Assembly: GCF_000611645.1 (NCBI RefSeq)
Contig: NW_014013206.1
Coordinates: forward strand, 1 to 27,864
DNA from: Monoraphidium neglectum
Taxonomy: Eukaryota > Chlorophyta > Chlorophyceae > Sphaeropleales > Selenastraceae
DNA length: 27,864 nucleotides
Reading direction: 5' to 3'
In this document: piece after piece, positions 1-8,567 of the stretch
How positions within the stretch are numbered: position 1 is the stretch's first letter
How the letters are laid out: each line of letters starts with the position of its first letter
The notes under the pieces: model-generated
The model's database searches: none
What the model was told of the DNA's origin: nothing
Seen by the model: the letters and a program-made list of their open reading frames with translations, nothing else
Translations under genes and position numbers: made by a program

Positions 1-910
1 GGGGCGCGCTGCGTGATGCGGTGCTGCGCAGCGGCGTTGCGGCGCTTGTAGGTTGCGCTGACGGCCACGGGCACCCCAGAGTCCGCAAACTCGAGCTGGG
101 GGCCGCCGCCGGCCCAGAAGCCCTCCGGAAAGAAGCCCTCCTCTATCCACTCCCTGAGGCCAAACAGCCCCTCCTGCGGCCTGCGGGCGGGCAAATCGCG
201 AGGCGGGCCGGTGGGGGGCGAAGCGGGTGGGTGAGGCTCTGGCACGCACCCGCGCTGACCGAGACGGTCCAACGCCATGCCGCCTGCGGTATGGCAGCGT
301 GTGTCGGCGGGACGAAGCGGCGTGTGGCGCGGGCGAGCAGGCTGCGCGGGCCGGCGGCCGGCAATGCTGGGGAGGGCCGCGCGGGCCGCACCGAGTGAAC
401 ACGGATGTGCCGTTCTTCTTTTTCACGTCCGTGTACAGCGCAGACGCCATAGTGGCCTCTGGCGTCTTGCCCTGGGCCTTTAAGAATCCGCGCTGCAGCG
501 CAATCCTGGGGAGGACGGCAGGCGGGGCGGCGGGCGTTGGGCTTGGGTGCACGCGCCGCTGGAGAGGGGAGCGCTGCAAGAGCGGGCAGGCACGCGCGCC
601 TCGCGGGCGCGGCGCGCCTCGGTGGCGCCGGCTCACTTTGTGATCTCGCCGGTGGTCATGAGGCGCCGCTCGATGCGGAGCACCTCGATCGCGGCACTCT
701 TGAAGATACCGCCCGCGCCTGGGACGCCCGTAGCAGCGGGCCCGAGGGTCGAGCGCTGCGGCTTGGCCGCCTGTGATAAGGGGGGAAGCCGTGCCGCGTT
801 GGCGACGTGCCGGCGTTGGCGAGCTCAGGCGAAGCCGGTGCGCGGTGCAGTGCTGCGCAGCAGCGGCGGGCGATCGCGACATGGCGTGGTTGCTGCCGAC
901 CAGGAGGCAT
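1..910 (-). CDS. HARE-HTH domain protein, 3' part beyond the window
   Basis: Seen: three exons on the minus strand join in phase, 770-637, 505-392 and 180 to the left edge. They give a continuous HARE-HTH (HB1/ASXL/restriction endonuclease helix-turn-helix) domain. It starts at IFKSAAIEVLRIERRL, passes MTTGEITKIALQRGFL and the diagnostic GKTPEATMASALYTDVKKK, then TSVFTRPQEGLFGLREWIEE. The introns are 636-506 and 391-181. A short first exon 910-881 (start MPPGRQQPRH) with donor GTCGCG would join in phase 0, but that donor is weak and the start is uncertain. Known of the family: this winged-helix fold occurs in ASXL chromatin proteins, HB1, the bacterial RNA polymerase delta subunit and some restriction enzymes, and is thought to bind DNA or act in chromatin. 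Inferred: a nuclear or organellar DNA- or chromatin-associated protein. The residues after the domain (WAGGGPQLEFADSGVPVAVS onward) are not recognised, and the C-terminus is missing. Confidence 0.72.
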
Positions 911-2232
911 GGTCAAGCTGACAGATCGCAAACCCCCGACTATTCCGGCCAGGATCGTACGCGTAAGGCTATACTGTGCGATCCCCAGCGTCGCAGGAAC
1001 CTCCCTGGCCGTGAGGGCCCAGTCTCGCTGCCGCAGGCTAGGTCAGATGGGGACTCGGCTCCCCTTACTCGCGGGCCCCTAGGAGTCACGGCCGCGCAGC
1101 CACATGCACTATGCACTATCAAGTACGCAAACGAACGCATCTGGCGGCCAGGCGGAGCCTACTCGCCTCTGCATGCTCCTGCTCGTGCTGCTGGGCGGCC
1201 TGTGCCTGTGCTTGCTGGCCGGAGCCCCGGCGCGACTTGGCCATCCTGCCAACTCTGCCGGCCCAGGCCACGTTAGCTGCCTCTCGCTGCTCGTCCTCCT
1301 TTCGACAAGCAGTCAAGCACAAGCGGCAAGGCGGACAGTAGGAGGCAAGTAAGGGTTAAGACGATTAAATCAGCTGGCTATTGCAGTACTTGAACTACGC
1401 AAGGGTGCTCACGGCCTCCGACTACGTGAAAAGGCGCGCGAGAGGCAGCTGCTCGCGCCTGCCGTTTGCGCTGTGTCCATAGAGTTGCAGATGACGGTCT
1501 GATACAGTAAGACTTGGAAGCAGCACAGCACACGTGGCACGCACGCCAACCGTGGCAAGCCCATTGGCCCGGCAGGTCGAGGTGGAAGGGGCCGATGCCA
1601 TGCGTACCTGCCGCGCTCTGCTGGGTGCACCGCCCGGGCGCCGACTCAGCAAGACAACCCCCGCAATCCCTGATGATCGCTCACTATTACAAAGTACCAG
1701 GCACCAGTGGCATGGAGTAGCTCCAGGCCAGGAAGGAGCGGGGCTGACAAGCGCTGCAGGCAGGAGGAATGGGGAAGCATTGCGCAACGGCAGACACAGG
1801 TGACACTCTACAGCCAAGTCTGCATGAAAATTCAAGATCAGAAGGAGTGAGGTATCAACAGGAATCGCTGTGACACATCGTTCGGTCGACAAGGAGGGAG
1901 TGTACTGCCCAGGGCAGCCGCGGGGCTCGGCCTACGGAGGCACCGCCCCACGGCGCCGGGGCCGGGGTGAGTAGGACGCGCGCCACGTACCACGCCGCAG
2001 GAAACGACTTTCCGCCTGTGGCGCTGCGTGCTGTGTGGTGTGAAGAGCAGCAAGAAGGCAAAGAAAAAAAGCCGCAGACTCGCGTCACACACGGTCGGCC
2101 GACGCCCCATGGCAGCCAGGCCTGACAAGTCGATCTGTTTGCTGGCATTGCCGCACCGCTGCACGCCTGATCGCCTACAGCAGCCTCAGCGCAACGCTGC
2201 CGTGCCGACCAGATCACCACCAGATCGCCAGA
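911..2232. other. Intergenic: promoter of the HARE-HTH gene and 3' region of the TauE/SafE gene
   Basis: Both flanking genes are on the minus strand, so this stretch should hold the upstream region of the HARE-HTH gene (low coordinates) and the 3' UTR of the TauE/SafE gene (high coordinates). I see no ORF with family motifs or consistent splice structure here on either strand. The open frames present are short and rich in Arg, Ala and Cys, as expected by chance in GC-rich DNA. Confidence 0.5.
1687..1691 (-). promoter_or_regulatory. Candidate TGTAA polyadenylation motif for the TauE/SafE gene
   Basis: The minus strand reads TGTAA here, about 540 bases after the stop at 2233. TGTAA is the usual near-upstream polyadenylation element in core green algae. 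It was the only copy noticed in this downstream region, but the distance is long and chance occurrence is possible. Confidence 0.35.
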
Positions 2233-5200
2233 TCACCTGCAAACCACCGAGAAGCCCCCAAACGCGCCGTGCCTCTGAATCTCATCGACCACGTCCCACC
2301 CACCCAGCCCGGCGGTGAGCGCCGCGCCCGCGGCCGCGGCGGCGGCCAGCAGCAGCACCGCCGTCGACGCGCGCATCGAGCGCCGCGCGGCCGCCGCGAC
2401 GAAGCAGGCGCCGAGGAGGGAACCGAGCGCGGCGCAGCCGGCGAAGGCGGCAGCGTATGAGAAGATGAGGCGGCCCTCCATCACATACGAAAGTGTCGCC
2501 GCCGTGGAGCTCACAAACAGCAACACCGCAGAGGTCGCAGTGGCAACCTAAGGGAGGGGTGCATGACGGGGGGGGGGGGTGACCGGTGATAGGGGGCACA
2601 AGAGGAAGGAGGGGCGGCAAGAGGGTACCGGTGGCATGGGTGGGAACGCACATGCAGCGGCGCAGGCGCGGAGGACAATGGCTCCCTTCGTCACGCCCCA
2701 GCTGTAGCTTTATTTGCTGTGTGCTGCACCCAGTACCAACCCTTCCAATCCACGATGCCCTGTCAGGGCTCGCGCCATTCGCGAATGGCGCTCGCCTGGG
2801 GATGCACTCGAAAGTCCAGCAGGGCAGACCCCAGCATGGAGCCGCCCCCCAGCCCAGCCGCGCCGGCCAGCAGCCCGGCGGCGCCGGCGACCGCCGCGCT
2901 GAACGCCGCGACGGTGGACAGGCTCTCGGGCGGCTCGCTGCCCAGCGTCTCGCGGTCCGCTGCGATGGTGGAGGGCAGAGGGGTCGCAGTGAGGGCGCGC
3001 ACGGAGCCGGCGCCGGTTCGAGGCTGGGCCGGTGGGTGGCCGCGGTCCGGTGCAGGCGCCGTCCGCGCCCAAGCGAGCGGCGGGGCCGGCACAGGCTAGG
3101 CACATGGCGAGGGGATCGCCCGCCCACTATGCAGGGGACAGGGCAGGAAGCTCACGAGAACCGGAGAAGCCGCTGCCGCCGCCGCCCGCCTCCAGCAACG
3201 GCTGCAGCACAGCGCTGCCGCCCCCGACGCTGCCGCCGCCGCCGGCCCCGCTGGCCACGCCCCCCAGCGATAGGGACGCCGGCGGGCTGGCCTGCAGCCA
3301 CGGCTTGCGGCCGCCAGCGCGGTGCGAGACCGCTATGCTGTTGGCGGGGCCGAGGAAGATGGCTCGGATGAACTGCGATGTGGAAGGCAGCGAGGCAGCG
3401 CACGCGTGTCAATGCAGCACACCGCGGACCGGCTGGGCCGCTGCGGACGCACCCATGAACGCCCCATCTCGGCCGCCAGAGGGCCCGAGCATCGTCACTA
3501 GAAGCGCGCCTGCGCGTCAAGTACTGGCGCGTTGTCGCGCGCGGCTGCGGGCGCCGCTCCGCGCCGCCGCGATGGGCGCGCGCGCGCCACCGACGCACCA
3601 TGGCCGTAACGCCGAGCGTGGTTGCAAGGAACAGGAGCACGTACACTATGTACTGCAGGCTGCACAGCGGCAGCAGCGCGTCCAGCGCCGACAGCCCGAG
3701 GAAACCGAGCCACAGCAGCGCCAGGCTGACGAGCTTGATCCACTGGAACCGCGCCCGCCGCCGCGGCGGCGGCCCAGCGCCAGAGAGCCAGGACGGGGTG
3801 GCGGGGGAGCCATGCTGCTGCTGCTGCTGGCCCGAGCGCGCGGTGCTAGCGGCCCCGGCTCTCCGTTTGCGGCCGGTGCCGCTGGCGGAGGCCTCCTCGG
3901 GGTCGCCGCTGTAGCCGGTTCCATGGCCGGCGCCGTTGCCGTTGCTGTTGGCCTGAGCCGCCCACGCTTCGCTCCGCTGCCGCGCCCCCTGCTGCTCCTG
4001 TTCTTGCTGCTGATGCTGCTGATGCTGCTGCTGTTGCTGCTGGGCTTGTGAGCCCTGCCGCTCGACATCCCACTGTCCCGTGGTCCCCTCGCTCTCCATT
4101 GCCTGCTCAAACACGTCCTCTCCGCGCCGCCGCCGCGAACCAAAGCCCCCGCCCTCGCTCTCGCGCTCGCCATCGCCGCTCACGCTCTGAAGACAGCCCG
4201 CAGCGTCGCCGGCGCCGCCGCCGGCGCCGCCGGCGCCAGCCCCTCCGCCATGGCGCCGCGGGGAGGCTGGCTGCCCCTCACCTGAGATGCCATCAGAGTC
4301 CCCAGAAGGCACCGTCGCCAAAGGAGTCCGCCCCGCCGGCGTCCCGCCGCCGTCGTCAGCCGGCAGCCTAGCCAACGCCGGCGACGCCGGCCCCACTGCC
4401 TCCACCGCCGCCGCCGCCGCGCCCGCGGCCGCGAGCGTCCCCGACGCTGATCCGCGCCGGCTGCTGCCGCCGCCGCCGCCCGCCGCCTCCTCGTCATCGC
4501 TGCTGTCTGCGATCCGCGCGCGGCTCGCCTCGCGGCTGATCACCACCTGCAGCCGCGCCGGCAGGCCCGGCGCGCTCGTCACGTGCGTGATATGTATTGG
4601 CGGGAGCCGCGGCACAGGCCCGGAGCGGATCGCGGCGGCCGCCTTGGCGGCGGCGAGCTTCGAGCGCTCCTCCGCACGCATGGTGAGGCCGCGGAGGGCG
4701 GCGGCCTTGCAGTCGACGGCGAGCAGGCAGATTAGTAGCAGCAGGACGGCCCAGGTGGGCACGAGGTCGTTCAGCAGCACGCCTGCACATTGGGGGGAGA
4801 GGTGGGAGGGGCGGCCGCAGTCGTGGGCTGGCCAACCTCAGGGCAGACGGCGATTGTGTCGAGGTTCACGGCGGTCTGCTGCCGCCGTTGTCACGCTGCC
4901 CAGCAGGACAGTCATCGGCGATGCAAGCCGGGCCGGCGGCAGCCCAGGCCGCGGGCTGAGGAGGAGCGCAGTTGCGTGGACGCACCGACTGACACGCCGA
5001 GCAGCATGGCGGGCGTCAGGACGAGCGCCAAATCTAGGTCCACAAGCGGGCGCCCCGGGTCCCAGGGGTGGCGCATCCCGAGGTTGAACAGCGTGGTCAC
5101 GAGGGAGCCGCCCGCGATTGCGGCCTGCGCGCGTCCAAGGCGGTGCCGTGAGGAGCACGGGCTGGGCTTTGGCGAGCGCGGAGGCGGGTGGCCGGGCAGC

Positions 5201-5937
5201 AGGATGGAGCGCGAGCGAGGGGTGCTGCTTGTCGCTGATGCAGCACAGGGGCGGCATGGCGGGGCGCGGCGGCAGCGTGCGGACCTGCGACAGGCCGGTT
5301 GCCGCTTTTAGGGAGAAGCCTGAAACAGCGTAGAATAAGGGGACGTAAAAGGCGCCGCCGCCAATGCCAGCCAGATTGGCGAGGGCGGCGACCTGCGGGC
5401 GTGCGGGTGCGCCGTGGCACTGTCAATGGCGCAGGCGCGCGCCCTCGGGGGGTGGGATGCATGCCTGCCGTGATCCCATGTGCCTCCCTGGCAAAGGCCA
5501 CGTGTATGACCTGCTGCTTTCTGCAGCGATGAACATCCATCAGCCTCAATCCTGGAATTGCCGACGTCGTACTTGCTGCCATCAGCCAGCCGCGGCGCGC
5601 ACCAGCAGTGTGCCGAGGCCGCCCAGACACGTCCGCAACGTGAATGCAAAGCGGACTCCCGTGTCATCCTCGTCGTGATCAATAGGCCTGCGACCGTGTC
5701 GGACGCTCCGGATTAGAGGGCCTAGGGTGACCAGCGCGCGCGCCTTGCCCTTGCATCAACGCAGGTGATCTTGGCCCCGTCTCACCCTGGCTCGACACGC
5801 CGGGGGGCCACTGGCACCACGTTTGCATGACCCGCGCGGCCTACTAGCTGCAAAGCGATGACCATAAGCACGGTAGCGTGCGCTCCAACGAGCAGCACCA
5901 CCGCCCTAGCGGCCTGCGACTCGATCCTGGACCACAT
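2233..5937 (-). CDS. TauE/SafE-family transmembrane transporter (sulfite exporter-like)
   Basis: Eight exons join in phase (complement of 5937-5786, 5687-5603, 5392-5285, 5124-4986, 4782-3453, 3337-3156, 2959-2796, 2547-2233), giving about 824 aa. The start is MWSRIESQAARAVVLLVGAH, a hydrophobic signal or anchor. The family's duplicated Gly motif appears twice: NLAGIGGGAFYVPLF (about 85-99) and GLGGGSMLGSALLDFRVHPQ (701-720). Between them are the usual KAATGLSQ (108-115), TTLFNLGMRHP, RPLVDLDLAL and VLLNDLVPTWAV, then FQWIKLVSLALLWLGF and CSLQYIVYVLL from about 507. The last exon holds TATSAVLLFVSSTAATLSYV. Known: PF01925 proteins move sulfite, taurine-derived or other organic anions; the substrate of plant and algal members is mostly unproven. 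Odd: about 310 residues (195-505) of Gly/Ala/Ser/Gln-rich linker separate the halves, and intron 7 has a GC donor. It is divergent from the activase-like gene. Confidence 0.88.
2548..2795 (-). other. GC-AG intron in the TauE/SafE gene
   Basis: The exon ends in the family motif VHPQ (codon CAG, base 2796) and the next exon opens with VATATSAVLLF, as expected for the HPQ-V-S-A-T-A-T region. The only junction that keeps both is CAG|GCGAGC to CTTAG|GTT, phase 0. No GT occurs between 2796 and the in-frame stop at 2763, so a canonical donor cannot replace it. Confidence 0.75.
2772..2791. repeat. Perfect 20-bp palindrome at the 5' end of the GC-AG intron
   Basis: The sequence GCGCCATTCGCGAATGGCGC equals its own reverse complement. 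It starts four bases inside the intron whose donor is GC (2795-2794). In RNA it could form a hairpin with a very small loop, next to the weak donor. No function is known. Confidence 0.85.
3990..4042 (-). repeat. CAG-type repeat encoding a polyglutamine tract in the TauE/SafE linker
   Basis: On the coding strand this is an imperfect CAG/CAA/CAT/GAG run encoding about 18 residues of Gln with interspersed His and Glu, near residues 408-425 of the transporter. It lies in the disordered linker between the two membrane halves. A shorter Gln run is encoded near 3815-3830. Confidence 0.85.
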
Positions 5938-6724
5938 TTCTAGTTAAACAACGATCACATTGTTGCCCACGGAGAAGGCGCTCGGGTCTGAGGCAAAGCA
6001 AGCAACAGCGCCTGCTGATGACAGCGGCACCCACATGACAGCACGAGCAGCTGCACTGTCAGGGGTAGTCGGCAGGCGCCAGCACCATCCTTCACGTTCC
6101 CCGCCCAATTTGTTCCTCTAGCTTGGCTGCAACTCGTCTCATAACCTCTGCTGGGGCAACAGGCGTGGAGCTCCACGCAAGGCCCATTGCGCAGTTCTGC
6201 CCCGCCGCTGCCCTTGCGAAATGCGCTCAACCAAGCACCAATATCCAAGGTGCTGAAGGTGCAGCACAAGTGCGGCCCTGTCAGTGAACTAGTCAGCAAC
6301 GGTGCCCCCAGTTGGCTTATGGCAACTGTTGGTGATCATGTTTGACCATCATGAAACTGGGACTGCCATGACAGCGACCCGTGTTTGTAATTTTCAGCGG
6401 TATCATGTTGACCGTGTCCAAAGCCTCCAGCGCTCTTGGTCCGTCCATGCCCACAGGATAGTTGCCTCGAGTCCATCTGCGGCGTTGCGCAGGACTTGGT
6501 GGCCTGGCTGCACCGTCCCGACATCACACAGTGTAAATAATTTGAATGACGACACCTCTCCGATTGTTTCAGGCCAGTTGCGAACAAGCAGCGACACAAG
6601 CGTGGGTAGCGCTCGACTCCGGTGACCAACATCCATTAGCTAGCAAATAGCGATCGTTGGCACTACAGTTTGCATCAAAATCAATTGGCCTGCCGTGCTG
6701 AGCTATCTTCAACCCCCGTGAAGG
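5938..6724. promoter_or_regulatory. Divergent intergenic region between TauE/SafE and the activase-like gene
   Basis: The two start codons (5937 on minus, 6725 on plus) face away from each other across 787 bp, so this region should contain both promoters and 5' UTRs. Base composition is clearly less GC-rich than the coding flanks. I see no TATA box or known operator that I would defend, and no plausible coding exon. Confidence 0.55.
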
Positions 6725-8480
6725 ATGCGCGGCGCGCAGCGCACGCACCAGCAGCGCGCTGCGAATGCGAACGCAAATGGAGCACGCCACAACGCCGCGC
6801 AGCATCTGAAAACCAGCCTTCACGCCTTGCGCGCTGCGCGCCGCCGCGTCGGGCGCGTCGCCGCCGGGGAGCAGGCGGAGGTTGCCGTTCTGGGCGGCGA
6901 GGACTTCATTTACAGCCAGCAGAGTGGCGTGAGGGAGGAGCTTTTCAAGGGCAGCGTTTTGGGGGTCGACGCTGACGTTGCGCAGTCCGCCTTCCGCCAG
7001 ACCGAGCTGCAGTGCCTGGTGGTGGGCTGCCAAGCCGCGCCGCGGAAGCTGCGGGGTCAAACATTCGCCGGGTGCCTGTTGACCGCCGCATGCACCGCTC
7101 AGGGCGCGCAGCATCGAAGCACACATGCATGCGGGAGGAGCTCAAAGACACAAAAAGCCGTGCCACGACATCGCTCTGCCATCGGCCTTGCGCCAGAGCA
7201 TGACCACTCTCCCCCTCGTGCCGCACTCAGCACCAGCACCTAGCCCGCGCCCCATCCTGAAGCCGCCACGTCGCCCCACAAAATCGCAGCACCTGCCGGA
7301 CGGGCTGGAGCCGCCGCAGCGCTTCCTTGAGCGGGTCGCGGTGCACTTTGCCCGCAACGTGCTGTCGGGCGCGGGCGACATCCCCGGGCAAGTGCCGCTG
7401 GTGCTCGGCATCTGGGGCCCCAAAGTGAGGCCTCCCAGCAACTACCTTTGTTGCGGCTGTGCGCGCTTGCGCGCGCGCGCGTGCGTGCTTGTGCTTGATT
7501 GTGCAGGCCACGGGTGAGCCAGCGGGGCGCGGCCGCATCAGGGCGTCGGGGGCACCAGCGGCCAAGCTGCGCATGCACATGCCCTCTCGGGGGGGTAGGG
7601 AGCGGGTGTTGGTACCTTGCTCGGGCTCAGACCCGGCAGTGATGGTGCCCCGCAGGGCGCCGGCAAGACCTTCAATCTCGAGCTCTGCCTCAAGAAGATG
7701 GGCGTGTCGCCCGTGTGCCTCTCCGCCGGGGAGCTGGAAGACGAGTGGGCGGGAGAGCCAGGGCGGCGACTGCGGGAGCGATACAGCTTTGCAGGTGGGG
7801 GGCCGCAGCTGGGGGAGGTCGGGTGCGCCCGGAAACGTGCATGGGTGCACCTGCGGCCGCCGGCAACGTGCAAGAACACAAACGGATGGATGGAGGGCGT
7901 TGATGGCGAAGTACGACAGCCGACGCTGGTCGGCAATGGCAATGGCAGGGAGCGGCAGCTGTGAGGCAGGGCTGCGGCCGCTCAACGCCCGCCGGCCCCT
8001 GCCGTGCTCTGCGACATGGCTCAACAGCTCACCGGCCGGCTCGTCGCTTGCTGCCGTCGCCCGCAGCTCGAGTCGCCTCGTCGACCGGCCGCGCGACTTG
8101 CTTAGTGATCAGTGACCTGGACGCGGGCGTGGGCACGTTTGCACACACGCGCAACACCGTCAACACGCAGGTGCGTTGGGCGGCAAGCGGCCCGAGCTGC
8201 ATGTCGCGCCGCGGCCGCACGGGCGGGGGAGTGGGAGGGCCGGAGTCCCACACCAGGGCCTGCGTCTGCGCCGCTGCTTTGACGCGCCAGAGATCATCCA
8301 TTGTGTCGCTTACGGACCCCCCTGCGAGCAAGGCATAAACACTTCAGAGGGCTTCACAGCATCAGGAGTTGATCTTGCACCAGCGCCGATCCAACACCAC
8401 ACACGCACGCATGCGTGCACACATGCACACACATGCATACGCACAAAAACGCACACACATACGCACAAGCACGAACGCGT

Positions 8481-8567
<87 letters not shown>

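Noticed and set aside
2586..4051. Long plus-strand frames rich in Arg, Ala, Pro and Leu
   Set aside because: Antisense shadows of the TauE/SafE exons; the poly-Leu end is the complement of the polyglutamine-coding repeat.
6569..7126. 185-codon minus-strand frame that looks fairly protein-like (Leu/Ala-rich)
   Set aside because: It is the antisense of exon 1 of the activase-like gene, whose plus-strand reading joins in phase to a conserved AAA+ core.
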